A stretch of 39,715 nucleotides of DNA. It comes from an uncultured Paracoccaceae bacterium (GTDB taxonomy: Bacteria; Pseudomonadota; Alphaproteobacteria; Rhodobacterales; Rhodobacteraceae). The DNA lies in assembly GCA_947311485.1 (NCBI GenBank), contig CAMZLM010000008.1:1-39715 (forward strand), read 5' to 3'. A program made the position numbers and the translations under genes. The notes beneath the pieces are model-generated. The model did not search any database. It saw only the letters and a list, made by a program, of their open reading frames with translations, and was not told where the DNA came from. Positions 27,316 through 36,800 of the stretch are shown here, in pieces. The stretch's first letter is position 1. Every line of letters begins with the position of its first letter.

Positions 27316-27330
27316 GGAGCCTCCGGCAAA
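27316..27330. repeat. Second copy of the GGAGCCTCCGGCAAA element
   Basis: Identical to 8457-8471. Its GGAGCCT also pairs with AGGCTCC at 27294-27300, giving a 7-bp stem with a 15-base loop about 50 bases past the paaE stop, a plausible weak terminator for the paa operon. Confidence 0.4.
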
Positions 27331-27369
27331 CAGGGGGCGGTTCAGAAGTATGGTTTTTGATACGGCAGG

Positions 27370-28431
27370 TTATTCGTATTCCACCACAACCTTGTCGGTG
27401 ACCGGCACGCTCTGGCAGCTCAGCACATAGCCCTGTTCCACCTCGTAATCCTCCAGCGCGTGGTTGGCGCGCATGTCGACTTCGCCTTCCAGCACCTTGC
27501 ATTTGCAGGTGGAACACACGCCGGCACGGCAGGCAAAAGGCGCGTCCATGTCGTTGGCAAGGGCGGCTTCCAGAATGGTCTGGCCCTTGTCCACATGCAC
27601 GCTGCGCGCGGTGCCATCCAGAATGATACTGGCCTCTGCCCCGACAGCGCGGGCGTCGGCCTTGATTGCGGCGGGGGTTTTGGCGCGGCCCGGTTGATCG
27701 GCTCCGAACAATTCGAACTTGATCTGGTCGTCGGTCAGGCCATGCTGCCGGAGTGAATCGCGAATGGTCAGCATCATCGGTTCCGGCCCGCAAATATAGG
27801 CGGTGTCCACGTCGGCAATATCGATCCATTTGTCAAACAGGGTGGTCAGCTTTGCCGCGTCGATCCGGCCTGTGAACAGGTCGATTTCCTGTGCGTCGCT
27901 TTCCAGAATATGAATGACGTTGAACCGCCCCATATAGGTGTTTTTCAGGTCTTCCAGCTCTTCGCGAAACATGATCGAATTCACGCCGCGATTGGCGTAC
28001 ACCAGTGTGAAATGGCTGTCAGGTTCGCGTTTTAGCACGGTTTTCAGGATCGACAGAACCGGTGTGATCCCGGAGCCGCCGGCGAAACCGACATAGGCCT
28101 TGGCCTTGTCCGGTTCGATCGGCGTGTGAAATGTGCCGGTAGGTTCCATCGCTTGCAATGTGTCGCCCACTTGCAAATCCGCGTTGGCCCAGCTGGAGAA
28201 GGTGCCGCCATCCACTCGTTTGATCCCGATTTGCAAAACACCATCGTCCTTGCCCGCGCAAATGGAATAGTTGCGGCGTAGCTCGGTGCCGTCGAAATCG
28301 CGTTTGAAGGTCAGGTATTGACCGGGGATGAAATCGAAATCCTCGGGCGTGTCGGGTTGCAGGGTTACCACCACCGCGTCGCGGATGGTTTTGTGAACAT
28401 CGGTCACAGTCAAATCGTGAAAACGTGCCAT
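27370..28431 (-). CDS. paaE: Phenylacetyl-CoA epoxidase reductase subunit
   Basis: PaaE passes electrons from NADPH to the di-iron PaaA. The 353-residue protein has an FAD domain with RRNYS (52-56), a nicotinamide domain with GFAGGSGITP (115-124) and CGPEPMM (214-220), and a C-terminal plant-type 2Fe-2S ferredoxin domain with Cys301, 306, 309 and 339. All cluster ligands are present. It is last in the operon, 10 bases after paaD. Confidence 0.96.
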   Translation of the reverse strand: MARFHDLTVTDVHKTIRDAVVVTLQPDTPEDFDFIPGQYLTFKRDFDGTELRRNYSICAGKDDGVLQIGIKRVDGGTFSSWANADLQVGDTLQAMEPTGTFHTPIEPDKAKAYVGFAGGSGITPVLSILKTVLKREPDSHFTLVYANRGVNSIMFREELEDLKNTYMGRFNVIHILESDAQEIDLFTGRIDAAKLTTLFDKWIDIADVDTAYICGPEPMMLTIRDSLRQHGLTDDQIKFELFGADQPGRAKTPAAIKADARAVGAEASIILDGTARSVHVDKGQTILEAALANDMDAPFACRAGVCSTCKCKVLEGEVDMRANHALEDYEVEQGYVLSCQSVPVTDKVVVEYE

Positions 28432-28441
28432 TTCAGTCTCC

Positions 28442-28900
28442 CTAAATGCACTTGAAATAGTCGAAAGGCTCCAGACAATCGTTACATCGCCATGCCGCCT
28501 TGCAAGGGGTAGAGCCGAACTGGCTCACTTTGTTCAGGTTGGCGCTGCCGCAATTGGGGCAGGCCGCCGGCCCCCCCGCCGCTGTGGGCGGGGCAATGCC
28601 GTATTTTTGCAGCTTTTCGCGGCCCGTATCCGACAGCCAGTCGGTGGTCCATGGCGGCGACAACTGGCGTTTGATCTCCAGCTTGTCGATGCCATGGCCG
28701 CGCAGGGCGGTTTCGATGTCCAGATTGATGATGCTGGTGGCGGGACAGCCGGAATAGGTGGGGGTGACTGCCACTTCCAGTGTGTCCCCCCGCCATTCCA
28801 CCCCGCGGATAATGCCCAGATCCACCAGCGAGATCACCGGAATTTCCGGGTCCGGCACATCGTCCAGCCATTGCCATATCTGTTTCACCGAGGGCCGCAT
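28442..28900 (-). CDS. paaD: Phenylacetyl-CoA epoxidase maturation protein PaaD
   Basis: PaaD is needed for the epoxidase, probably for metal-cofactor assembly or maturation. The 152-residue protein starts with a DUF59/MIP18 domain: DPEIPVISLVDLGII (17-31) and VTPTYSGCPATS with conserved Cys52. It ends with a zinc-ribbon-like tail, CPNC at 114-117 and CNDC at 139-142, plus a final Cys-Ile. This composition distinguishes paa-type DUF59 proteins from SUF-cluster ones. The paaC stop is 1 base before its start and paaE follows after 10, so translation is tightly coupled. Confidence 0.94.
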   Translation of the reverse strand: MRPSVKQIWQWLDDVPDPEIPVISLVDLGIIRGVEWRGDTLEVAVTPTYSGCPATSIINLDIETALRGHGIDKLEIKRQLSPPWTTDWLSDTGREKLQKYGIAPPTAAGGPAACPNCGSANLNKVSQFGSTPCKAAWRCNDCLEPFDYFKCI

Positions 28901-28901
28901 A

Positions 28902-29663
28902 TTACCAGCTCGCCCCCGGATAGGCGCGTTGCAGCCACTGCATAGAGGTCAGCACATGGCCCAGATGTTCCGTATGCGTCTTGCCGGTTTTGCCGCCCTT
29001 GTGGGTGAACCGGCTGTCCGGGATCGTTAGTGTGGCGCTGTCCATCACCCGCCCGATCAACGCGTCATAGTCATCGCGCAGGCTGGCCGGATCCGGTGCA
29101 ATGCCGGCCTTGACCAGTGTCGCATCCACATCATCGGACAGGAACATTTCGCCCACATAAGGCCACAGGTAATCCAGCGCCTTTTGCATGCGGGCGTGGC
29201 TTTCGTCGGTGCCGTCACCCAGCCCCACCACCGTGTCGCCGGAGCGTTCCACATGATAGGCGGCTTCTTTGCTGGCCTTGGCGGCAATTTCCGCAATGCG
29301 CGGATCCGTGCTGTTCATCAGCCGGCCCAGATTGATGCTCTGCCAAGCGTCAAACAGGAATTGCCGCATCAGGGTCTGGCCGAAATCGCCGTTGGGTAGC
29401 TCGACCAACAGCAGATTGCGGAAATCCCAGATGTCACGCAGCATTGCCAATGTGTCCGCATCGCGGCCCTTGCCCTCCACCTCACCGGCGAGCCCCAGCC
29501 ACAGTTGCGTTTGCCCGATCAGATCCAGCGCCGTATTGGCCAGCGCGATGTCTTCTTCCAGCACGGGGGAATGGCCGCACCATTCCGATACCCGATGCCC
29601 CAGAACCAGCGTATTGTCGCCAAGGCGCAACAGGTATTCAAACAAAGCCTGATCCTGTGCCAT
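28902..29663 (-). CDS. paaC: Phenylacetyl-CoA epoxidase structural subunit PaaC
   Basis: PaaC is the inactive ferritin-like partner of PaaA in the epoxidase core. It has RLGDNTLVLGHRVSEWCGHSP (positions 14-34 here), a helix with LRDIWDFRNLLLVELPNGDF, and SKEAAYHVERSGDTVVGLGDGT typical of PaaC. ATG 29663 overlaps the paaB stop (ATGTGATGG), so I prefer it to the GTG one codon upstream. The normal length of about 250 residues and its order after paaB match the canonical operon. Confidence 0.95.
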   Translation of the reverse strand: MAQDQALFEYLLRLGDNTLVLGHRVSEWCGHSPVLEEDIALANTALDLIGQTQLWLGLAGEVEGKGRDADTLAMLRDIWDFRNLLLVELPNGDFGQTLMRQFLFDAWQSINLGRLMNSTDPRIAEIAAKASKEAAYHVERSGDTVVGLGDGTDESHARMQKALDYLWPYVGEMFLSDDVDATLVKAGIAPDPASLRDDYDALIGRVMDSATLTIPDSRFTHKGGKTGKTHTEHLGHVLTSMQWLQRAYPGASW

Positions 29664-29947
29664 CACATGGACCCCACTTCTTCGGGGATGTCGAAAAACG
29701 TCGGGTGACGATAGACCTTGGAATTGGACGGCTCGTAAAACGCGCCCTTTTCTTCGGGGGAGGAGGCGGTGATGTGGGCGGCTTCCACCACCCAGATGCT
29801 GACGCCTTCGTTGCGTCGGGTGTAGACATCACGTGCGTTTTTCAACGCCATTTCCGCATCCGGTGCGTGTAGTGATCCCACGTGACGGTGGTTCATGCCG
29901 TGCTGGCCGCGAATAAATACTTCCCACAGGGGCCATTCGTTTTTCAT
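29663..29947 (-). CDS. paaB: Phenylacetyl-CoA epoxidase bridging subunit PaaB
   Basis: PaaB joins PaaAC dimers into the larger epoxidase complex. The 94-residue protein opens MKNEWPLWEVFIRGQHGMNH, with HVGSLHAPDAEMALKNARDVYTRR and a SIWVV strand, all typical. Its ATG overlaps the stop of the nuclease-like gene (ATGA at 29944-29947), replacing the usual direct junction with paaA. Translation of paaB therefore probably depends on ribosomes finishing the inserted gene. Confidence 0.96.
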   Translation of the reverse strand: MKNEWPLWEVFIRGQHGMNHRHVGSLHAPDAEMALKNARDVYTRRNEGVSIWVVEAAHITASSPEEKGAFYEPSNSKVYRHPTFFDIPEEVGSM

Positions 29948-30486
29948 GTTATTTCTCCTCTTGAAACAGAGCGTGATTGTTCGATCATTTCCACCCCTTC
30001 GGGCGGTAGTTTTGAAAATTCGGGATAGCCGTGTTCGACGGAAATTTTGCTAACCTCCAGAAACGCCAGCAAGGGCCGACTGCCGCCCTGTAGCAGGTGC
30101 CAGCACAGGGTTTTGACAATGCCGGCGTCGCGTAAAAACAGGTCTTTCTGAATTTGGTTGCGCACAAATTTGCTTAGACAGGTGTAGCCGCTTTTAATCT
30201 CTACCGCGCGCCGGACATGTTTATCCCAAACGTCAATTCGCCGCCGCCCAAAGGGCGTATCAAAGGATTGGGTGTCACGCACGATATCCTGTTCGCGGGA
30301 TTGGCCGGTGGCGGTTAAAGTGATCTCTCCCATCAGCTCGCCAAATTTACCGCGCGTGCTGTTTTGAATTGCTATAACCTTTTGCAGATACCGCTTTTCC
30401 ACCTGGGCAGGCAGTCGCCCGTATTTGGTGTGCAGCTCTGCCATAAAGGACTTGCGGTTATCCCTAAGATCCTGACGATACGACAT
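29944..30486 (-). CDS. Unknown protein with PD-(D/E)XK nuclease-like signature, inserted between paaA and paaB
   Basis: A 180-residue protein I do not recognise as any Paa subunit. It carries elements of the restriction-endonuclease fold in order: a helix GKFGELMGEI with Glu50; a strand with Asp85 (FGRRRIDVWD); Glu96-Ile-Lys98 in RRAVEIKSGY, the E-x-K half of the motif; then a helix with Gln111 and Gln113 before KDLFLRDAG and KTLCWHLL. Such spacing is usual in PD-(D/E)XK families, including toxin REase domains. The N-terminus (MSYRQDLRDNRKSFM) is basic, with no signal peptide or secretion domain. It starts 3 bases after paaA and overlaps paaB by ATGA, so it is co-translated with the epoxidase. 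Nuclease function is inferred only. Confidence 0.7.
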   Translation of the reverse strand: MSYRQDLRDNRKSFMAELHTKYGRLPAQVEKRYLQKVIAIQNSTRGKFGELMGEITLTATGQSREQDIVRDTQSFDTPFGRRRIDVWDKHVRRAVEIKSGYTCLSKFVRNQIQKDLFLRDAGIVKTLCWHLLQGGSRPLLAFLEVSKISVEHGYPEFSKLPPEGVEMIEQSRSVSRGEIT

Positions 30487-30489
30487 TCC

Positions 30490-31482
30490 CTATTCCGCCG
30501 CCGTTTTAGCCGCTGCCTTTTTCTTGGCGTGGGCCATCAGCCCGTCACGAACCCATTTACCATCGTCCCAGGCTTTGTTGCGCGCCGCCAGCCGGTCCAC
30601 GTTGCAGGGGCCGTTGCCTTTGATCACGTCGAAAAACTCCGACCAGTCCGGATCGGCATAGCTGTAATGGCCGGTGTCCTTGTTCAGGGTGATGCCCGGG
30701 TCGGGCAATTCCAGCCCGAGATATTCGATCTGTGGCACGGTCTGGTCGACAAATTTCTGCCGCAGCTCGTCGTTGGTATCCATTTTGATCCGCCAGGCCA
30801 TGGATTGCGCCGTGTGAACGCTGTCCTTGTCCGAGGGTCCAAACATCATCAACGCCGGAAACCACAGCCGATTCAGCGCATCTTGCGCCATGCGTTTCTG
30901 TTCCGGCGTGCCTTTGGCCATTTTCATCATGATGTGAAAACCCTGCCGCGCGTGAAAGCTTTCTTCCTTGCAGATCCGCACCATGGCGCGGGAATAGGGA
31001 CCATAGGAGGTGCGTTGCAAGGCCACCTGATTGATGATCGCCGCGCCATCCACCAGCCAGCCAACCGCGCCCATATCGGCCCAGTTCAGGGTAGGGTAGT
31101 TGAAGATCGATGAATATTTCATCCGTCCGGCCAGCAGATCTTCGGTCAGGTCGTCACGGGTGACGCCCAGCGTTTCCGCCGCGCAATAGAGGTAAAGCCC
31201 GTGGCCGGCCTCGTCCTGTACTTTGGCCAACAGGATCGCCTTGCGTTCCAGTGTGGGCGCGCGGGTGATCCAGTTGCCTTCGGGCAATTGACCAACGATT
31301 TCCGAATGGGCGTGCTGTCCGATTTGCCGGATCAGGGTTTTACGATAATCATCCGGCATCCAGTCTTTGGGTTCGATCTTTTCGCCCCGATCAATCCGGT
31401 CTTGAAAATCGCGTTCCTCCGGTGTCATTTCTTCGGGGGATTTGACGCCGGAACCCGCCGTCTTAACCATTTGTGCATACAT
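30490..31482 (-). CDS. paaA: Phenylacetyl-CoA epoxidase catalytic subunit PaaA
   Basis: PaaA is the di-iron subunit that epoxidises the ring of phenylacetyl-CoA using O2. The 330-residue ferritin-like protein has [19 protein letters not shown] (51-69), the iron-binding [10 protein letters not shown] (Glu91, His94) and [11 protein letters not shown] (Glu173-Glu174, His177), as in other PaaA proteins. The C-terminus is Lys/Ala-rich and variable. It begins 12 bases after the thiolase stop. Downstream, the nuclease-like gene separates it from paaB, unlike the usual paaA-paaB contact. Confidence 0.97.
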   Translation of the reverse strand: MYAQMVKTAGSGVKSPEEMTPEERDFQDRIDRGEKIEPKDWMPDDYRKTLIRQIGQHAHSEIVGQLPEGNWITRAPTLERKAILLAKVQDEAGHGLYLYCAAETLGVTRDDLTEDLLAGRMKYSSIFNYPTLNWADMGAVGWLVDGAAIINQVALQRTSYGPYSRAMVRICKEESFHARQGFHIMMKMAKGTPEQKRMAQDALNRLWFPALMMFGPSDKDSVHTAQSMAWRIKMDTNDELRQKFVDQTVPQIEYLGLELPDPGITLNKDTGHYSYADPDWSEFFDVIKGNGPCNVDRLAARNKAWDDGKWVRDGLMAHAKKKAAAKTAAE

Positions 31483-31494
31483 GATATTCCTCCT

Positions 31495-32709
31495 CTAAAC
31501 CCGTTCCAGTATCAGTGCGGAGCCTTGCCCCACACCGACACACATGGTGCAAAGCGCATAGCGCCCGCCCGTGCGTTGCAATTGATAGGCCGCCGCCAGC
31601 ACCAGCCGTGCGCCCGACATGCCCAGCGGATGCCCCATGGCAATCGCGCCGCCGTTGGGGTTCACATGCGTTGCGTCATCGGCAACCCCCAGCGCCCGCA
31701 ACGTGGCCAACCCTTGCGCGGCAAAAGCTTCGTTCAATTCGATCACATCCATGTCTTCAATGCGCAACCCCGTGCGTTTCAGCAGCTTTTGCGTGGCCGG
31801 CACCGGTCCGATGCCCATGATCCGCGGCTCCACACCGGCAGAACACATGCCGACAATCCGGGCCATGGGTTTCAACCCGTTCTTTTCCGCACTGGCCGCA
31901 TTGGCAATCAGCAACGCCGCCGCCCCGTCATTAACGCCAGAGGCATTGCCTGCCGTCACCGTCAGATCCGGCCCGTTGATACCGCGCAACTTACCCAGCT
32001 TTTCCGCGCTTGTGCCTGGACGGGGGTGTTCGTCTGTGTCCACAATCACCGGATCGGCGCGGCGTTGCGGCACGCTGACGGGGGTGATTTCCTCGGCAAA
32101 TACGCCGGCCTCTTGTGCTGCTGCCCAGCGCGCCTGTGAACGGGCGGCCAGCGCATCCTGATCTGCGCGGCTGATGTTGTAATCGGCGGCCACATTGTCT
32201 GCCGTCTGTGGCATGGAATCGATGCCGTATTTTTCCTTCATCTTGCGGTTCACGAACCGCCAGCCGATGGTGGTGTCAAACATCTCTGCCGCGCGGCTGA
32301 ACGCGCTGGTGGCCTTGGCCAGAACAAAGGGCGCGCGGCTCATGCTTTCCACGCCGCCGGCGATTACCATGTCGCTGTCACCGGCCCGAATAGCGCGGGC
32401 GGCCATGCCCACCGAATCCATACCCGAGGCACAGAGCCGGTTCACCGTGATCCCCGGTACATCCACCGGCAAACCGGCCAAAAGCGCCGCCATACGCGCC
32501 ACGTTGCGATTGTCTTCGCCGGCCTGATTGGCGGAACCGTAAATCACATCGTCGACGCTGGCCCAATCGACCTGCGGATTGCGCGCGATCAGCGCGGCAA
32601 TCGGCAGCGCCGCCAGATCATCGGTGCGAACAGTGGAAAGCGCGCCGCCATAGCGCCCGATCGGGGTGCGTGTCGCATCGCAAATAAAAGCATCCGTGGG
32701 TGAGGACAT
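31495..32709 (-). CDS. pcaF: 3-oxoadipyl-CoA/3-oxo-5,6-dehydrosuberyl-CoA thiolase
   Basis: This thiolase cleaves 3-oxoacyl-CoA intermediates of phenylacetate degradation (PaaJ role) and, in its PcaF-like form, 3-oxoadipyl-CoA to acetyl-CoA and succinyl-CoA. The 404-residue protein has nucleophile Cys93 in [10 protein letters not shown], His360 in [11 protein letters not shown], and base Cys390 in [10 protein letters not shown]. It leads the operon, so is made first after the operator-bearing promoter upstream. PcaF and PaaJ names cannot be separated by sequence alone; location favours paaJ. Confidence 0.93.
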   Translation of the reverse strand: MSSPTDAFICDATRTPIGRYGGALSTVRTDDLAALPIAALIARNPQVDWASVDDVIYGSANQAGEDNRNVARMAALLAGLPVDVPGITVNRLCASGMDSVGMAARAIRAGDSDMVIAGGVESMSRAPFVLAKATSAFSRAAEMFDTTIGWRFVNRKMKEKYGIDSMPQTADNVAADYNISRADQDALAARSQARWAAAQEAGVFAEEITPVSVPQRRADPVIVDTDEHPRPGTSAEKLGKLRGINGPDLTVTAGNASGVNDGAAALLIANAASAEKNGLKPMARIVGMCSAGVEPRIMGIGPVPATQKLLKRTGLRIEDMDVIELNEAFAAQGLATLRALGVADDATHVNPNGGAIAMGHPLGMSGARLVLAAAYQLQRTGGRYALCTMCVGVGQGSALILERV

Positions 32710-32737
32710 TTTTCAGAGCCTTTCAGTTTGGCGTAAA

Positions 32738-32766
32738 ATTATTCGACCGTCCGGTCGGTTGTGTAA
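32738..32766 (-). promoter_or_regulatory. Promoter of the thiolase-paaABCDE operon with palindromic operator
   Basis: On the minus strand TTACAC (32761-32766) and AATAAT (32738-32743) flank a 17-base spacer. The spacer carries the perfect palindrome CGACCG-TC-CGGTCG (32744-32757). The -10 box and spacer length are the same as at 15820-15848, and 10 of 11 core bases match. A TetR-type repressor is the likely ligand. Confidence 0.65.
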
Positions 32767-32831
32767 CGAAATGTGATTCGACGCAAGTAAAATGTTACAA
32801 TTTTTCCAAGTATAAGATAAATCTGTAACGC

Positions 32832-33821
32832 TTATTCTGCGGTACTGTCATCTGTGACTTTGGCGCGGATGGTCGAACTTGTCATGCCGAAATGCGACCT
32901 CAGGGCCTTGCTCATTGCAGAAGTAGACGAAAATCCTGTGGCAATGGCCACATCCAGAATGCTCATCCGGGTATCCCGCAACAGGCTGCGGGCGCGTTTG
33001 GCGCGCAAGGATTTGTAAAACCGCGCTGGCGATGTGCCAAGCTCGGTGTTGAACAGCCGTTCCAGTTGCCGCCCCGACAGGTGGATTTCTTCGGCCAGAT
33101 CAACCAGCGCCACCGGCTCGGCGATGTTTTCTTCCATCATGTGCATCACTTGCAGGATTTTTGGGTTCAACCGTTGTGAGTTTTCGGCCGTGCTGCGGGG
33201 TTGTTGGTGCTCCGGCGGGCGTAATTCCGCGATGAGCAACAGGTTGCACAACTCTGCTATTTCATGGGCGGGCAGGATTTTGGCGATAACGCCCAGGATC
33301 AATTCCGCTGTTGCGCCGCCGCCGGCCGCTGTGGTGATGCCCGCGTGACTGGCGGCAAATTGTGTGGTGAGCTGCGGATAATCACCGCTTTCCGCCAACA
33401 ACACCGCATCGCGCCAGTGGGTGGTGACCGGCCCGCCGATTTTAGGTGTTTCGCGAATAAAGCAGCTGGCCGCATCCGACAGCAACACCACCGGCAGCCC
33501 GTCGCGGCGCATGGATCGCACACGGCGCAGCCACGGGGCCGCATTGCCGCCCTTGGCCCCGATTACCACCATGATATCGGCCATCTCGTAATCGGGAATC
33601 GCCGGATCTGCCCGCACCGAAACCCCACCGGCGCTGTTGATTAACCCGGGTTGGTCCGACACAAACCGCCAGTGGAACTGGTCCCGCGCCCGCAATTCAT
33701 TGGCATACCGTAGCGTGGTAATGACCGAGGCCAGCTCCATATCGCAAAAACCGTTCTGCACGAACAATTCGAACACACAGAGGTTGGACAGCGTGGAATG
33801 CGGTTCGCGCAGAGAGACCAT
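32832..33821 (-). CDS. GlxA-family transcriptional regulator (DJ-1/PfpI domain plus AraC HTH)
   Basis: A 329-residue regulator. The N-terminal class I glutaminase-like domain (about 15-190) has no proven enzyme activity in this family; the nucleophile region reads LLSDAASCFIRET. The C-terminal AraC-type DNA-binding domain (about 225-320) has two HTH motifs, LVDLAEEIHLSGRQLERLF and ILDVAIATGFSSTSAMSKAL. Such proteins often sense quaternary amines or amino acid derivatives. It runs in the same direction as and 122 bases upstream of the thiolase gene, with its own start next to smc, so it may or may not control the paa operon. Confidence 0.9.
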   Translation of the reverse strand: MVSLREPHSTLSNLCVFELFVQNGFCDMELASVITTLRYANELRARDQFHWRFVSDQPGLINSAGGVSVRADPAIPDYEMADIMVVIGAKGGNAAPWLRRVRSMRRDGLPVVLLSDAASCFIRETPKIGGPVTTHWRDAVLLAESGDYPQLTTQFAASHAGITTAAGGGATAELILGVIAKILPAHEIAELCNLLLIAELRPPEHQQPRSTAENSQRLNPKILQVMHMMEENIAEPVALVDLAEEIHLSGRQLERLFNTELGTSPARFYKSLRAKRARSLLRDTRMSILDVAIATGFSSTSAMSKALRSHFGMTSSTIRAKVTDDSTAE

Positions 33822-33852
33822 GTTCAGACCCGTATTTCAGGAGGCAGGAATT

Positions 33853-36800
33853 TTACCCTACCATCCGTTCGGCCTGTGTCAAATCCACAGAAACCAGCTG
33901 GCTCACGCCCATTTCGGCCATGGTCACCCCGAACAGGCGATCCATACGGGACATGGTCACCGCGTGGTGGGTGATGATCAGGAACCGCGTGTCGGTGCGG
34001 CCGGTCATTTCATCCAGCAGATCACAGAACCGCGTCACATTGGCATCATCCAGCGGGGCGTCGACCTCGTCCAGCACGCAAATCGGGCTGGGGTTGGCCA
34101 GAAACACCGCAAAGATCAGCGACATTGCGGTCAGGGTCTGTTCCCCCCCCGACAACAGCGATAGGGTGGACAGCTTTTTGCCCGGTGGCTGACACATGAT
34201 TTCCAGGCCTGCCTCCAACGGATCGTCGCTTTCGACCAGCACCAGATTGGCATCGCCGCCGCCGAACAGGTGTTTGAACAGCAGGGCGAAATTGGTGTTT
34301 ACCTCGTCAAAGGCTGCCAGAAGTCGCGCGCGGCCCTCTTTGTTGAGGCTGGCAATGCCACTGCGCAGGGCACGGATTGCGGCTTCCAGATCGGCCTTTT
34401 CGGTCACCAGCGCGTCGCGTTCTTCTGCGACCTCTTTGGCGTCTTCTTCGGCCCGCAGGTTGACTGCGCCCAGCCCGTCGCGCTGGCGGCGCAGGCGGGC
34501 GACATCGTTTTCAATCATCTGCACGGGGGGCATTTTATCGGGGTCGGTTTCCAGCTGTTCCAGCAGGCTATCCGGCGAAATTTCCATTTCTTCGCGGATC
34601 CGTTCGGCGGCGGCTTCTACCTGTACACGGGCGGCATCGGCCACCGCATCGGCGCGGGCGCGGGCCTCGCGTGCGTCGGAGGCAGCGCGCTCTGCATTGC
34701 GTTCCGCCTGTTCTGCCTGACGCATGGCGGTTTCACCCAGTGCCAGCGCATCACCGGCGGCGCGCAGGCGTTTTTCCGCAACGTCGATCGCCTTGCCCAG
34801 TTCGTCACGTTTGGCGGCAATTTCCGCAGGGGCGGCGGTGGCGGATTTCAACTCGGCTTCGGCCTCGGCCTTGCGCGCGGCCAGTTCCGCAATCCGTTGA
34901 CCGGCTGTTTGCAGGCGATGGCGCCAGCCGCTGACCTCTTTGATGATTTCCTGACGCCGTTTGGTGCGCTGTTCGGCCTCGCGGCGCAATTCGTCATACA
35001 TGGTGCGTTTGGCCAGCAGGGTCATGCGCGCGGCCTCTACCCCCACTTTGCGGGTTTCGATCCCGGCGCGGGCGGCCTCCAGATCGCCCAGATCGCGCAG
35101 GCCTTTTTCGGCCTCGCGCAGGGCATTTTGCGCGGCAAGGGTTTCCTCTTGCAGGCGGGTCTGCGACAGGGTCAGGTTTTCCACCTTGCCCAGTAACGTG
35201 TCGCGCTCGGCTTCGACCCGCGATAGCTGGCGTTGGGCTGCGGTGGCCGCATCATCGGCCTGCTTGCGGGCGCGGCGGGCGTCCTGATCTGCGGCAATCA
35301 CCGCCTGCAAGGCCGCATGGGCGGTATCAAACGCCGCGCGGGCTGTCTTGGCGCGGGTGTCGGCGGCGTCGTGGGCCTCGCGCAATTCTTCCAGCCGGTT
35401 GATCTGTTGCAAACGCAGGGCTGCTGCGCTTGGTGCATCATCGGCACCGGCGCGAAACCCGTCCCAGCGCCACAAATCGCCCTCGCGGCTGACCAGTCGC
35501 TGGCCCGGTTGCAACAGGCGTTGCAAGGCGGCCCCTGCATCCCGCGCCACAAGGCCGGTCTGTTGCAACCGCCGCGCCAACACATCCGGCGCGCTCACAT
35601 GACCGGCGAGCGGCTCACACCCCCCCGGCAGCGCCGCCGCCGCATCATACCCGGGCAAAGCGACCCAGCCGGACGGATCCCCCGCACCGACAACCGGTGC
35701 CTTCAGATCATCGGCCAGCGCGGCCCCCAAAGCAGCCTCGTAACCCTTGGCCGCGCGCACCTTGTCCAGAAGCTGTTCTCCGCCGGACTGATCCCGCGCG
35801 ATGACCTTTTGCAGGGCGCGGACTTCGGCGTTCAGGGCGTTGGCTTCGCCTTCGGCTTCGGACAGGGCGGCGCGGGCCTCGCTGTCACGGTTTTGGGCGT
35901 CGCCGCGCTGGCCCTCGATTGCCAACAAATCCTTGTCGGCCTTGATCGCGGCCGCCTGCGCGGCGATTTGTACATCTTTGGCGGTGGCCAGATTGCGTTC
36001 GGCAACTGCCACGCCATCGCGGGCCTTGGTCACGGCGTCGTTGGCGGCAAGGCTTTGTTCCTCGCGTTTGGCCAGAACCGATTTTGCCTCGCTGAAACGG
36101 CGTTGTGCCGATTGATGCCGTGCGGCCAAACGGGCGACATCCTCGTTCAGCTGGTCCAGCGCGGCCTCTTGTTCCTGCATCACTGCGGCGGCCTCCTGAG
36201 CCGCGCTTTGGGCGGCTTCGGTGCGGTCGTCTTGACCCTTGGCGGCCTTTTCGATGGCCTGTTGTTCCCAGTCCAGCCGCGAAATGGTTTCCTCGGCGTC
36301 CTTGTTCAGGCCGGTTTCGCGGTCAATATCCTTGCCCAGCTGGGCAATCCGTGATTGCAGCGTGTCCACAGTTGCCCGTGCGCGGGCCTCCTGATCGTTC
36401 AACGCGTCGCGCTCCACCTGTAACCGCTGCACCACCGCCCCGGCGATGGTCTCTTCTTCGCGCAGGGGGGGGACTTTGGCCTCGGCATCCTGTCTTGTGC
36501 GCCCGGCCTCGCTCGCGGCTTTCTGCGCCAGACCGGATGCGCGGGTGGCGTCCAGCAGGGCCTCTGCCGCGACCGCACGGGCCTGATCGGCCTCGCGCCA
36601 GCGGCGATAGAGCAACAGGCCTTCGGACTGGCGGAGTTCGTCCAGTATCCGGCGATAGCGCGCGGCCTGCCGTGATTGCCGTGCGAGGCTGGCCAGCTGG
36701 CTGTCGAGCTGTTCGACCACATCGTCGACCCGTTCCAGATTGGTTTCCGCGCCCTTGAGCTTCAACTCGGCCTCGTGGCGGCGCTGATAGAGGCCGGAAA

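Noticed and set aside
30364-32139. Plus-strand frames opposite paaA and the thiolase
   Set aside because: Antisense shadows of genes with intact catalytic motifs.
34270-36354. Two long plus-strand frames (34270-35196 and 35233-36354)
   Set aside because: Both are antisense to smc and rich in Gly/Ala/Arg as expected from mirrored G+C-rich codons; no domain or ribosome site.
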